This document shows positions 1-7,883 of a stretch of 44,291 bases of DNA, in pieces. The stretch lies in the NCBI GenBank assembly GCA_016125215.1, contig WGMF01000001.1:1-44291 (forward strand), written 5' to 3'. The stretch is from Phycisphaera sp. (GTDB lineage: Bacteria > Planctomycetota > Phycisphaerae > Phycisphaerales > Phycisphaeraceae). Numbering within the stretch: position 1 is the first letter of the stretch; each line of letters opens with the position of its first letter. The translations under genes and the position numbers were made by a program. The notes below the pieces were generated by a model, which ran no database searches, was not told the origin of the DNA, and was given only the letters and a program-made list of their open reading frames with translations.

Positions 1-2
1 AG

Positions 3-218
3 TCCTGTGAATACGCTGCGCCCATCCGTTGGCTCCTTGAACACTCGACCGTGAGTGTGAGCACAACGTACACGCAAGCCGCCCAGGGCGCAATACCTAA
101 CAAGCGCCGAACGCGCTACGGATGGGTTGGGAATGCTCTAGTTGGTCAGTCGGCATCAACCCGCGGAAGACCCGGCTTGTTTGAGTCGATGCACGATCGA
201 CCAGTGGCTGCAGTGTCG
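3..218 (+). pseudogene. C-terminal piece of a tyrosine recombinase, running in from the left edge
   Basis: An open frame entering from the window edge reads IRWLLEHSTVSVSTTYTQA near its start (about positions 24-80). This looks like the last part of a tyrosine recombinase: the 'LLxH-x(n)-T-x-x-Y' stretch that carries the nucleophilic Tyr. The similarity fades by about position 140, where recombinase-like sequence on the opposite strand begins. The frame runs to a TGA at 216-218. Only the tail is visible, so it may be the end of an intact gene or a remnant. The match is by eye over about 20 residues. Confidence 0.4.
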
Positions 219-875
219 TGATCACATCGCGATGCAGTTCCAGCTTGGCGAATTTCTTGTTCTTGGCGTTGCTCTCCCGCATGATGAGATAAGGCCTGGT
301 CGACATCAGCTGTACGTCGCCGGCTTCGAGCTTCTTCAACTGGCTGTAGCGCAGGCCGGTCATGGCCGCGACCAGGTACACGGGCGCACGCTTGTCCGAG
401 ACTTTGAGCAGCCGCTGCAGCTGCTGGATTGTTAACGCCGCTCTCTCTCGGACACGGTTGCCGCGTACCTCGACCTTGGTGATGATGTTCAGCGGGTTGT
501 CGGCTTTCCTGGCACCGAGCACCCAGTTGATGAAGCACCGTGCCGCGTCGAGGTAGTCGTTGCGCGTCTTGGCTGACTTGCTTTTCTGCTTGGCCCGCCA
601 GGTGGTGAAACTCACAGCGGTCACTTCACGCAGGTAGGACCAGCGGCACTCATCCAGGAGCCGCGTCAGACGTTCCCTCATGTGTCGTGTGTAGCCCTTC
701 GAGCGTTTTCTTGCCCGCAGGTCCTCGATGAACATGTCCAGGTGTTCACGCAGCGGTCGGTTCGCCGCTTCGATCTCCGCATCGGCGACCAGCAGGCCCA
801 GGCGTCGACGTTGTTCTCTCTCGACGTGCTTACGCAGCACTTCCTCCGCAAGACGCTTGTCCTCGATGAGTTCAA
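97..875 (-). pseudogene. Truncated tyrosine recombinase (phage-type integrase) fragment
   Basis: The minus-strand frame holds an integrase N-terminal helical region (RLAEEVLRKHVEREQRRRLG), a SAM-like core-binding domain (REHLDMFIEDLRARKRSKG), and the start of the catalytic domain with its first Arg (AAMTGLRYSQLKKLEAGDV). It breaks off after about SRVFRGLMPTDQ, so the HxxR and Tyr parts of the active site are missing. The open frame extends upstream to 1035, but that part is antisense to an AraC-type fragment and is not integrase. The fragment lacks both ends and should be inactive. It is related in kind to, but not continuous with, the recombinase tail on the plus strand at 3-218. Confidence 0.75.
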
Positions 876-1110
876 ACTCTCGCGCAGGACACTGGACAAC
901 CGCATGAAGCGTGCGACGGGCCAATCGGTCTACACCGCGATCTGTCGGATGCGCGTCGACCTGGCCAAGCAGATGCTCGTCAAGACCGATGCGTCGATGC
1001 AACGGGTATCCCGTGAGTGTGGCTTCGACCGTCAATCACGGTTCAACGAGGTCTTCAAACGCATGACCGGCCTGACCCCCGGCCAGTTCCGCCAGCAGCG
1101 TTCCCGATAA
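874..1110 (+). pseudogene. C-terminal helix-turn-helix fragment of an AraC-family regulator
   Basis: About 78 residues match the C-terminal end of AraC/XylR-type regulators: KLSRRTLDNRMKRATGQS, then RMRVDLAKQMLVKTDASMQR, the second HTH with ECGFDRQSRFNEVFKRMTG, and the family ending LTPGQFRQQ. The ligand-binding domain and most of the first HTH are absent. Upstream of about 874 the sequence is antisense integrase. No start codon or ribosome site belongs to it. The fragment marks an old junction between an integrase and a regulator gene. Confidence 0.75.
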
Positions 1111-1190
1111 ACATCGGGGCTGTGTCGGGGGGTGTGTAACGAGTTGTGAGTTCAACAAGCCTGCGCCTGCGAACGCTCGGGACGACCGGG

Positions 1191-1838
1191 TCACCACTCA
1201 AACCCCAGCGCATCGAGAAACGCCCTGGCAATAATCATATGCCCCGTCAGGGTCGGGTGGACGCGGTCCCAGGCAAGCGTCGCGGGGTAGACGTGTTCGA
1301 GCACCTTGTTGAACGCCCCCTGCGTGTCGACGAAGACGGCGTCGTACTTCTGGGCCATCTTTCTGACGATCAAGCCGTACTGGTCCATGCGGGCGCGCAT
1401 CGCGTCCTTCGGGTTGGGCTCGATGTAGAAGGGGGTCATCAGGACCAGGCCCTTGAGCAGCGGGCGGGTCCGGTTACACAGTTCGTGATACGTGGCTTCG
1501 TATTCTTCCGGGGGGACGTGGGTTTCGGGTTGGCGGGGGAGGTCGAACTGCCGCCAGACGTCGTTGGTGCCGATCATGACGGAGAGCCAGTCGGGCTTGA
1601 GGTCGATGACGTCGGTCTGCCAGCGTGCCTTGAGGTTGCGGATGGTGTTGCCGGACGTGCCGACGTTGGTGATGCGGATTTTGAGCTGGGGGTAGACCGC
1701 GCCGAGCAGGGCGTCGGTAAAGGCGACATAACCCTTGCCGGTGGCCCCAAAAAGGCCCTCGCCAACGGGCTTGGCACGGTCGGCATCGGTGATCGAGTCG
1801 CCGATCATCACGAGTTTTTGGCCTGCGCCGATCATCAT
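1191..1838 (-). CDS. SGNH/GDSL-family hydrolase
   Basis: A 215-residue protein with the SGNH esterase motifs in order: block I MIGDSIT (nucleophilic Ser, about residue 15), block III GTNDVW with its Asn, and block V DRVHPTLTGH with the catalytic Asp and His. Members of this family hydrolyse esters, often acetyl groups on carbohydrates; the substrate cannot be read here. There is no signal peptide, so it is probably cytoplasmic. The start is supported by CAGGAG at 1854-1849, 10 nt upstream, and a TACAAT -10-like hexamer at 1873-1868. It stands alone, diverging from the next gene. Confidence 0.93.
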   Translation of the reverse strand: MMIGAGQKLVMIGDSITDADRAKPVGEGLFGATGKGYVAFTDALLGAVYPQLKIRITNVGTSGNTIRNLKARWQTDVIDLKPDWLSVMIGTNDVWRQFDLPRQPETHVPPEEYEATYHELCNRTRPLLKGLVLMTPFYIEPNPKDAMRARMDQYGLIVRKMAQKYDAVFVDTQGAFNKVLEHVYPATLAWDRVHPTLTGHMIIARAFLDALGFEW

Positions 1839-2004
1839 GGTGGTGTCACTCCTGGATTAAGCCGAGGATTGTAACGGCGGACGGGCAAGCCTGTGCGTGC
1901 CGATCGCACCCCGCCTGCCCGTGAAAACGGTTTTTCGGGCCTGTGGGACTGGGTAAAGTCTGACAATGGCAACGGCCGAGCCTTTCCCCCCGCGTGTTCG
2001 CGCG

Positions 2005-2010
2005 TATAAT
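2005..2010 (+). promoter_or_regulatory. -10 element TATAAT
   Basis: A perfect TATAAT lies 33 nt before the preferred TTG start of the Minf_1886-family gene. No good -35 is visible at 16-18 bp. The hexamer falls inside the longer ATG-started frame (from 1966), which is why that upstream ATG is not taken as the start. Confidence 0.5.
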
Positions 2011-2043
2011 GCTCTCGGCGGTCAGGCAGTGGAGACGCCTTCG

Positions 2044-2490
2044 TTGATTAAAGACCTCAACCAGATTGCATCGCAGACCAAGTACCCGGTCGAAGCGTTC
2101 CTCTTCGTGCAACGGGGATTGGATTACACCGTCCGCAGGGTACACGGCAACCACGACGTCGCCGCGGCAAACCCGGAAACCCCCGCAAGCACGGGGATCA
2201 TTTCCGAAGCCTTTGGCAGCGGCACGCCGGCGCACGTCCCCGCCAGCCGACACGTCACCGGCCGCGACCTGTGCCTGGGCCTGCGTGACTTTGCCATCAA
2301 GGAATACGGCCTGCTTGCACGTGCGGTGCTCAAGCGCTGGCACGTGACGAGCTGTGAGGACTTCGGCCACATCGTCTTTACCATGGTCGACTCCAAGCTC
2401 ATGATGAAGACCGACGAAGACACGATCGGCGACTTCATCGGCGTCTTCGATTTCTCCGAGGCGTTCAGCCCGCAGTTAAGTTTGAAGTGA
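2044..2490 (+). CDS. Minf_1886 family protein
   Basis: A 148-residue protein resembling the small conserved family known as Minf_1886, common in Planctomycetota and Verrucomicrobiota, of unknown biochemical role. Family features visible are YPVEAFLFVQRGLDYTVRR near the N-terminus, the centre HVTGRDLCLGLRDFAIKEYG, and the C-terminal FGHIVFTMVDSKLMMKTDED and FSEAF. The TTG start is chosen because GGAG (2031-2034) sits 9 nt upstream and a TATAAT lies before it. A GTG at 2029 and an ATG at 1966 are alternatives; the latter has no ribosome site. No operon partner. Confidence 0.8.
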   Translation: MIKDLNQIASQTKYPVEAFLFVQRGLDYTVRRVHGNHDVAAANPETPASTGIISEAFGSGTPAHVPASRHVTGRDLCLGLRDFAIKEYGLLARAVLKRWHVTSCEDFGHIVFTMVDSKLMMKTDEDTIGDFIGVFDFSEAFSPQLSLK

Positions 2491-2499
2491 AGCAGATCT

Positions 2500-2784
2500 T
2501 TCACGCGGGGGTCGCAGAGAGCGCGGGGGGGGCGAAGAAAGAAATTTCACGCCAAGCCCGCCAAGGACGCAAAGAAGAAATCAATTCAAGAGGGGTTGCC
2601 TCTCATATTTAGCCCGGTCGCTTGCGACCGGAGGACTCTTCACATCATCAATCATCAATCCTCAATGGATCGGATTCACATCAGACATCACACATCAGAC
2701 ATCAGGCATCTCCCCCTTGGCGTCCTTGGCGATCTTGGCGTGAACCCGCCTTTCCCCCGCGCTCTCCGTGTCCCCCGCGTGAAA
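2500..2784. repeat. Nested composite inverted-repeat element filling an intergenic gap
   Basis: The 352-bp gap between two genes is almost wholly repeat. The outer arm A (2500-2533, CACGCGGGGG and GAGAGCGCGGGG) is repeated inverted at 2754-2784. The inner arm B (2545-2575, 9-bp units such as GCCAAGCCC, GCCAAGGAC) is repeated inverted at 2715-2744. Between them lie an ATTTAGC hairpin (2607-2631, stem CCGGTCGC-TT-GCGACCGG), ATCATCA heptads (2643-2668) and TCAGACA heptads (2676-2711). The order is A-B-hairpin-heptads-B'-A'. No gene of its own was recognised; short open frames through it are by-products of the repeats. Confidence 0.85.
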
Positions 2785-2842
2785 CCTCTCCCCTTCCCCC
2801 GAAAAGCGAACGAATCTCCGTCGCCTGTCCGATAACAGGGGC

Positions 2843-3970
2843 ATGGATGCGGGCAAGCACCTCTGGGAATTCAAGTGGGTCCGTGACCTGGCGGTCCTCG
2901 CGGTCGTCGTGGGGCTGTGTTACGCCGCTTACACGATCCGGCAGGTGACCGGGCCAATCGTCCTCGGGGCGGCGCTGGCCTACGCATTCAACCCTCTCGT
3001 GACGTGGGCACACCGTCGCGGCAAAGTCCCCCGCTGGTGCAGTGCGACGGTGATCCTGATCGTGCTCGTCTCGCTGGCGATCGCGTTTGTCGTCGGCTTT
3101 GGCGCGGTGATCGTCTCGCAGGCGACCGAACTGCTGGGCAAGCTGCCGGCTTATTTCAACACCCTGGCGGATCGGCTCGGGCTGGACCTGGACTGGAAAA
3201 CCCTTTTCGACCAGGCACAGGCGGCCGCGGGGTCGCAGTTGCACAACGCCGACGCCTCGAACGCCCGACCGGTCGTGGAGGTCGCCCGCGCCGCGGCCGG
3301 CATGGCGCTGGGGCTGGTCACGGGCATCTTACAATTTGTTAGTGTGGCCACGGTCGGGCTGGTGATCGTGGGGTTCTGCTTTTTCTTCTTCGTCTCGCAC
3401 TGGGGGCCGATCACGGTGTGGTTCGAGCAGTTCATCCCCGAGCACGCAAAAGACAAGACGCTGCGCATCGTCCACCGCATGGACAAGACCGTCGCGGGAT
3501 TCATCCGGGGTCGGCTGGTTCAGGCGCTGGTGATGGCTGTGGTGCTCAGCGTCGGGTGGAAACTGGCGGGCGTGCCTTACTGGTTGTTGCTGGGTGTCGT
3601 GACGGGGCTGCTCAACCTGATCCCGTTTGCGGGGGTGATCGGGTTTGTGCTTGCGGTGGGGCTGGCGCTGGTGGACCACTTCACGGGGGGCAATGCGTGG
3701 TCGTGGGGCATCGTGCTCTGGCCGACGCTGGTTTATGCGATCGCGCAGGGCCTCGACGGGTGGGTGGTCGAACCGACGGTACAGGGCAAGGCCACGGACC
3801 TCGACGCGCTTTCGGTGCTCCTTTCGGTGCTCATCGGCGGGGCGTTGGCGGGGTTGCTCGGCATGCTGGTGGCCATCCCGACCGCGGCCTGCATCAAGAT
3901 TCTAAGCCAAGAACTCTTCATCCCCTGGCTGCGCAACTTCGCCAAAGCTCAAAACCCCACCGCCGGCTGA
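2843..3970 (+). CDS. AI-2E/PerM family transporter
   Basis: A 375-residue integral membrane protein of the AI-2E transporter (PerM/UPF0118) family. It shows paired N-terminal hydrophobic segments (about residues 12-52 and 58-90), a soluble loop (about 95-145), then further helices with the family stretch VAGFIRGRLVQALVMAV and the C-terminal block around GWVVEPTVQGKATDLDALSV, where the Pro/Gly-rich substitution-sensitive region lies. Members export small molecules or act in Na+/H+ antiport; the substrate cannot be inferred. The ATG at 2843 follows directly after the repeat-filled gap and no clear Shine-Dalgarno is present. Confidence 0.9.
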   Translation: MDAGKHLWEFKWVRDLAVLAVVVGLCYAAYTIRQVTGPIVLGAALAYAFNPLVTWAHRRGKVPRWCSATVILIVLVSLAIAFVVGFGAVIVSQATELLGKLPAYFNTLADRLGLDLDWKTLFDQAQAAAGSQLHNADASNARPVVEVARAAAGMALGLVTGILQFVSVATVGLVIVGFCFFFFVSHWGPITVWFEQFIPEHAKDKTLRIVHRMDKTVAGFIRGRLVQALVMAVVLSVGWKLAGVPYWLLLGVVTGLLNLIPFAGVIGFVLAVGLALVDHFTGGNAWSWGIVLWPTLVYAIAQGLDGWVVEPTVQGKATDLDALSVLLSVLIGGALAGLLGMLVAIPTAACIKILSQELFIPWLRNFAKAQNPTAG

Positions 3971-4116
3971 CGTGACCGGGTTTGCCGTGTCACCCCCGAC
4001 GGAGACCGGGCATCCCACTCACCGGATGGAATCTTCATTCACAACTCTCTTGAAACTATTGAAAAAGCAGGATTCTGTGGTAACAATAAGGGGGGAGAAA
4101 GCGAAAGGTCCCAGTC

Positions 4117-4302
4117 ATGAGTGAAGTCTACAATCCCGAAACCAAACGCTACGAGAAACTCGAATCCCTCGAACTCGAAGCACGCAGCCTCGTCCGACGA
4201 CGCGACGCCGCTGCCAATGCCGCCGACCGTCGCGTGATCGAGCAGCAACTGACTTTCGTCGAGGAACAGATCGAGCTTCTCCGCAAGCGCTTCCGCCGTT
4301 AA
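4117..4302 (+). CDS. Small conserved-looking helical protein, function unknown
   Basis: A 61-residue, highly charged protein predicted to be a helical hairpin or coiled coil (SLELEARSLVRRRDAA, then QQLTFVEEQIELLRKRF). Purine-rich GAAAGG lies about 10 nt upstream of the ATG, and the gene is 22 nt ahead of the secreted STN-like protein, so the two are probably co-transcribed. Coding character is good (codon third positions are GC-rich). I do not recognise a family. Confidence 0.7.
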   Translation: MSEVYNPETKRYEKLESLELEARSLVRRRDAAANAADRRVIEQQLTFVEEQIELLRKRFRR

Positions 4303-4324
4303 CTTACCTATCGGGAGTCATGAT

Positions 4325-5287
4325 ATGTCCAGCACGCTACGCAAGGTGATCCACCTGGCTTTGGTCGTCCTCTGCGCATCGAGCCTGAGCCCATCACACG
4401 CTTGGGCACAGACCGAAGTGCGTGAAGCCGACACACGCAACGTCTCGCAGCGCATGGGCGACATCCTCACCCGTGTGGATTTGCACGGCCTTGCCGCCCG
4501 CTCGGCGTTCGAGTGGTGGTCCGCGGCCACGGGCATCTCCGTCGTCATCGACTGGCGTGCGATGCAGGACGAACAGATCGAAGCCGACACCCCCATCACG
4601 GTCGAGTTGCAAAACGCACCGGCCGGGAAGGTGCTCGGTCTGATGATGCAGCAACTCGCCTCGCCCGCGGGGCAGGAACTCTTGTTCGAGACCACGCCGT
4701 GGTACGTGCGCATCATGACCAAGAACACCGCGAACAAGGAGCCTGTGCTGCGCATCTACGACGTGGGCGACGTGCTGCACGAGGTGCCGATGTTCATCGG
4801 GCCGAACTTCGATTTGAACCAGGCGCTGTCGAATACCTCTTCCGGAAGCGGCAATGGGGGCAGCGGGGGGGTGCAGAACACGACCCGACTGTTCCCCGAT
4901 GAGCCGGTGGAAAAAGAAGAGAAAAAGACCCGAGCCGAGCGTGGCCAGGAACTGGCGGACCTCATCATGGACACCATCGAGCCGACCATCTGGCAACAGC
5001 GCGGCGGGCAATACGCCTCGGTGCGATACTTCAACGGACGCCTGATCGTCAACGCCCCGCTCTACGTGCAGGAACAGATCGGCATCCCATCCATCACCCC
5101 CACCTCCGAAACCCCCACCCCCGGAACCCCCGGAACCCCCGGAAATCGAGCCAGTCGCAACAGGGATTCCTCGCGGTGGTACACCGTCAAGCCCCTGCCC
5201 AAGCCGACCAACCAGGCCGCGGCCCCGGCGGGCGTCACGGGTGTCCAGCCCAGCCAGTCCACTCCCGTGACAGGCGTGCAGGAATAG
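4325..5287 (+). CDS. Secreted STN/secretin-N-like domain protein
   Basis: A 320-residue exported protein. It has a signal peptide (basic start, hydrophobic 9-20, cleavage after SHAWA), then a stretch like STN/secretin N domains (GISVVIDWRAMQDEQI through ITVELQNAPAGKVLGLMM, about residues 75-115), an YDVGDVLHEVP segment, an acidic/basic linker, and the planctomycete-type motif DLIMDTIEPTIW with NGRLIVNAP (about residues 215-250). The tail is Pro/Thr-rich, with a tandem GGAACCCCC unit in the DNA. GGGAG upstream supports the start. A secretin pore domain is absent, so it may be a periplasmic partner or a stand-alone relative. Confidence 0.75.
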   Translation: MSSTLRKVIHLALVVLCASSLSPSHAWAQTEVREADTRNVSQRMGDILTRVDLHGLAARSAFEWWSAATGISVVIDWRAMQDEQIEADTPITVELQNAPAGKVLGLMMQQLASPAGQELLFETTPWYVRIMTKNTANKEPVLRIYDVGDVLHEVPMFIGPNFDLNQALSNTSSGSGNGGSGGVQNTTRLFPDEPVEKEEKKTRAERGQELADLIMDTIEPTIWQQRGGQYASVRYFNGRLIVNAPLYVQEQIGIPSITPTSETPTPGTPGTPGNRASRNRDSSRWYTVKPLPKPTNQAAAPAGVTGVQPSQSTPVTGVQE

Positions 5288-5342
5288 CCCCGGTGCCCCG
5301 GTTGACACATCAATCCATCCGCATCTAGACGTTGTCCACGGT

Positions 5343-5370
5343 TTGACACCCACACCGGGGGTGGTAAACT
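5343..5370 (+). promoter_or_regulatory. Sigma70-like promoter for rplM-rpsI
   Basis: TTGACA (5343-5348) and TAAACT (5365-5370) with a 16-bp spacer lie 55 nt before the L13 start codon. The sequence after the -10, CTGCTCGGCTCGATT, closely resembles that following the rpsL promoter at 31535 (CTGCTCGACTCGATT), so the two ribosomal operons share an initial transcribed sequence as well as promoter shape. Confidence 0.75.
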
Positions 5371-5425
5371 GCTCGGCTCGATTTTGAATAGACCCGTACC
5401 GCCCCTCGGGCACGGAAGTGTGGCC

Positions 5426-5860
5426 ATGAACCGACAGACTTACATCGCAAAGAACAACGAAGTCAAGCAGGATTGGTGGGTGGTGGACGCCACCGACATG
5501 GTGCTCGGCCGACTCTCGGTCAAGATTGCCAATGTCCTGACCGGCAAGCACAAGCCGACCTACACCCCGCACCACGACGTGGGCGACTTCGTTGTTGTGA
5601 CGAATGCCGACAAGCTCCGCGTCACCGGCAACAAGCCCGACATCAAGTTCTTCCAGACCTACTCCGGCTACCCCTCCGGTCAGAAGAACTTCAGCTACCG
5701 CTGGATGCTCGAGCACAAGCCCGAACTGCTCCTCGAACGCTCCGTGCGTCGCATGATGAGCAAGGGCAAACTCTCCCGCGCCCAACTCAAGAAGCTCAAG
5801 ATCTACCGCGGCGCGGAGCACCCGCACCAGGCCCAGCAACCCCAGCCGTTCCCTTACTAA
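5426..5860 (+). CDS. rplM: 50S ribosomal protein L13
   Basis: A 144-residue protein of normal L13 length. Landmarks are WWVVDATDMVLGRLSVKIAN at the N-terminus, the central GDFVVVTNADKLRVTG, and the family signature region in the second half with RMMSKGKLSRAQLKKLKIYRG ahead of the HPHQAQQP tail. It binds 23S rRNA early in large-subunit assembly. The open frame extends upstream, but the ATG at 5426 matches the L13 start and follows GGAAG. It is first in a two-gene operon with rpsI, the usual bacterial arrangement. Confidence 0.97.
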   Translation: MNRQTYIAKNNEVKQDWWVVDATDMVLGRLSVKIANVLTGKHKPTYTPHHDVGDFVVVTNADKLRVTGNKPDIKFFQTYSGYPSGQKNFSYRWMLEHKPELLLERSVRRMMSKGKLSRAQLKKLKIYRGAEHPHQAQQPQPFPY

Positions 5861-5897
5861 CTCTTGATGAGTCTTCATCCCGATAAGGCCCCCGATC

Positions 5898-6350
5898 ATG
5901 GCTGAAACCCCCGCAACCCCTGCCACCCCGACCGCCATCGCCGAACCCGCCAAGCCGGATAAGGGCGGCTACTGGCGAGGCACCGGCCGACGCAAGACCG
6001 CCATCGCGCGCGTCCGTGTCAAGCCCGGCGCAGGCGTCTACACCATCAACGGCAAAGAAGTCAACACCTACTTCACCGAACCCCGTGACCGCAACTTCGC
6101 CCTGGCCCCGCTCAACGCCACCAAGACCAACGCCAAGCTCGACGTGCTCGTGCAGGTCCACGGCGGCGGCTACGCGGGACAGGCCGGCGCGGTGCTCCTG
6201 GGCGTCAGCCGGGCGTTGAAAAATTACGACCCCGCCCTCGAACCGATCCTGCGCGACAACGACATGCTCACCCGCGACGACCGCAAAGTCGAACGCAAGA
6301 AGCCCGGCCAATCCGGTGCCCGCAAACGCTTCCAGTTCTCGAAACGATAA
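5898..6350 (+). CDS. rpsI: 30S ribosomal protein S9
   Basis: A 150-residue S9. An Ala/Pro/Thr-rich N-terminal extension (about 24 residues) precedes the conserved body: GRRKTAIARVRVKPG, the GGGYAGQAGAVLLGVSRAL helix region, and the basic C-terminus GQSGARKRFQFSKR that reaches the P site of the 30S subunit. The final KR matches the S9 C-terminal tail. It follows rplM by 37 nt and is followed by an intrinsic terminator. Confidence 0.97.
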   Translation: MAETPATPATPTAIAEPAKPDKGGYWRGTGRRKTAIARVRVKPGAGVYTINGKEVNTYFTEPRDRNFALAPLNATKTNAKLDVLVQVHGGGYAGQAGAVLLGVSRALKNYDPALEPILRDNDMLTRDDRKVERKKPGQSGARKRFQFSKR

Positions 6351-6443
6351 CCCTCGGATATTTTTTCATAATGCCGGCGCCCCCGGAAGCCTCGCCGGTC
6401 CCCACGGGGTTTACACGGTTCACAAAACAATCCACGACCCATC

Positions 6444-6472
6444 ACGCCCGCCACCGGTGGGCGTTTTTTTTA
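6444..6472 (+). terminator. Intrinsic terminator after rpsI
   Basis: The stem ACGCCC / GGGCGT (6444-6449 with 6459-6464) can be extended inward, and a run of Ts begins at 6464. It lies 94 nt after the S9 stop and inside the longer open frame of the downstream phosphatase, which argues that the phosphatase starts further on, at 6524. Confidence 0.85.
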
Positions 6473-6511
6473 TTTGGGCATCTCCCCCGCGCCTCGGCCC
6501 CCGTGGCCTGC

Positions 6512-6517
6512 AATAAT
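6512..6517 (+). promoter_or_regulatory. -10-like AATAAT, 6 nt before the ATG
   Basis: AATAAT is followed by GTCCAC and the ATG of the SpoIIE-type phosphatase. With the usual 6-7 nt from -10 to the transcription start, the RNA would begin at or next to the start codon. No Shine-Dalgarno is present. This is one of several genes here with this geometry. Confidence 0.5.
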
Positions 6518-6523
6518 GTCCAC

Positions 6524-7810
6524 ATGCTCCGACTCCCCCCCATCCCCGGTGTCAACGACCACGCTGGCCGATTGGAAAAAATTCTCCGCATGGTCCGCGA
6601 GATGAGCCAGCAGACCGAGCCGCTCGAACTCGTCAACCGATTCGGCGAGGGCATCCGTGAGTTCCTGCCCGTCGATGGGTACATCTCGCTGAGCATCCGC
6701 GACATCGAGCCACCGCGCCTCCGCATCACGCGCTACTCCGGCTGGGAGCACAAGCCCGACCCGTGGAACGACAAGGCTGCGCTGCCGATCATCGACCGTG
6801 GGATGTTCTCCGACCTCATCTATGCCGCGCAGCCACGACTGATCCACGGCTTACAGGTCGATGACAGCGACCCTGCCAAGCCCTACCTCGAAGGCTTCGG
6901 CTCGATGGCGGTCATCCCGCACTTCCACGAGGGCCAGGCCAAGAACATGGCCATCGCACTCAAGCGCGACCCCGACGGGTTCGACGAGGCCTACTTCCCC
7001 GAGTTCGTCCTCATCCACAACCTCTTTGGCCGCGTGACCAACAACCTCGTCCTCACCAAGCAGCTTGCCGCGGCGCACAAGCAACTCGACGAAGAGATGC
7101 GCATCGTCGGCGACATCCAGCGCTCGCTCCTGCCGCAGGAGTTGCCCGAAATCCCGAACTTCGACATCGCTGCCTATTACCAGACCGCTCACCGAGCCGG
7201 GGGCGATTACTACGACCTCTTCCCGCTGCCCGAGGGGCGATGGGGCCTGCTCATTGCCGACGTCTCCGGCCACGGCACACCCGCCGCCGTCGTCATGGCC
7301 GCCACGCACGCCATGGCCCACGCCTACCCCGGTCCGGACATGCCCCCCAGCAAGCTGCTGACCTACCTCAACGACAAGCTCATCGACCGCTACAACACCC
7401 ACGCCGTCATGTTCGTTACCGCGTTCTACGGCGTCATCGATCCCCGGAAGCGGACGATCACCTATTCGAGCGCGGGCCACAACCCGCCGCGATTGAGAAG
7501 GGGGCGAGAGCTATCCCGGCTCGACGAAGCCGTCGGCGTGCCGCTGGGCGTCTTGGACGGCTCGACCTACGAACCGACCACGATCCAGCTCGAACCTAAC
7601 GATGTGTTACTGTGCTACACCGACGGCGTCACCGAGACATTCTCCCCCGACGGCAGGATGTTCGGCGAAGAACGCATGGACCGCGCGATATTGGCCAACG
7701 AGTGCGACGCCAAGGCGCTGATCGGCCGAGTCCTCGCGGGGCTGCGCAACTTCGAGAAGGGCCTGCCCGTGCAGGACGACCGGACGCTCGTGGCACTGCG
7801 GGTGAAGTAG
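6524..7810 (+). CDS. GAF-like plus SpoIIE/PP2C phosphatase regulator
   Basis: A 428-residue cytoplasmic protein. Residues about 20-185 look like a GAF-type sensor region. A short coiled-coil linker (AAAHKQLDEEMRIVGDIQRS) leads into a PP2C/SpoIIE serine phosphatase domain: LLPQELPEIPNFDIAAYYQT, the metal-site motif GGDYYD, LLIADVSGHGTPAA, and the late metal-site motif LCYTDGVTETFSPDG, ending with QDDRTLVALRV. Such proteins dephosphorylate anti-sigma-antagonist or related targets in partner-switching pathways. No antagonist or anti-sigma gene is adjacent. The start is placed after the rpsI terminator. Confidence 0.9.
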   Translation: MLRLPPIPGVNDHAGRLEKILRMVREMSQQTEPLELVNRFGEGIREFLPVDGYISLSIRDIEPPRLRITRYSGWEHKPDPWNDKAALPIIDRGMFSDLIYAAQPRLIHGLQVDDSDPAKPYLEGFGSMAVIPHFHEGQAKNMAIALKRDPDGFDEAYFPEFVLIHNLFGRVTNNLVLTKQLAAAHKQLDEEMRIVGDIQRSLLPQELPEIPNFDIAAYYQTAHRAGGDYYDLFPLPEGRWGLLIADVSGHGTPAAVVMAATHAMAHAYPGPDMPPSKLLTYLNDKLIDRYNTHAVMFVTAFYGVIDPRKRTITYSSAGHNPPRLRRGRELSRLDEAVGVPLGVLDGSTYEPTTIQLEPNDVLLCYTDGVTETFSPDGRMFGEERMDRAILANECDAKALIGRVLAGLRNFEKGLPVQDDRTLVALRVK

Positions 7811-7832
7811 AGTTGATCTCATGACGCAGAAT

Positions 7833-7862
7833 AAAGCCGACGGATGGCCATCCGTCGGCTTT
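7833..7862. terminator. Perfect 30-bp palindrome at a convergent gene junction
   Basis: AAAGCCGACGGATGG is followed immediately by its reverse complement, giving A-rich and T-rich flanks on both strands. It lies between the end of the phosphatase (7810) and the end of the oppositely oriented membrane protein (7884), so it could end transcription from both sides. It is a relative of the palindromes at 37487 and 41418. Confidence 0.7.
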
Positions 7863-7883
7863 GGTCTAACCGTAGGCTTTGGG

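Noticed and set aside
1846-2370. A 174-codon minus-strand frame
   Set aside because: It is antisense to the Minf_1886 gene and covers its promoter; composition is Arg/Gly/Ala-rich with no family match.
2596-2948. Two small plus-strand frames in the nested repeat region
   Set aside because: Their peptides (IRHHTSDIRH and the like) are translations of the heptad repeats, with no ribosome site.
4394-5953. A 519-codon open frame on the minus strand across the STN-like gene and rplM
   Set aside because: It is antisense to two well-supported genes, including L13. GC-rich codon use leaves the complementary frame open; no domain is recognisable.
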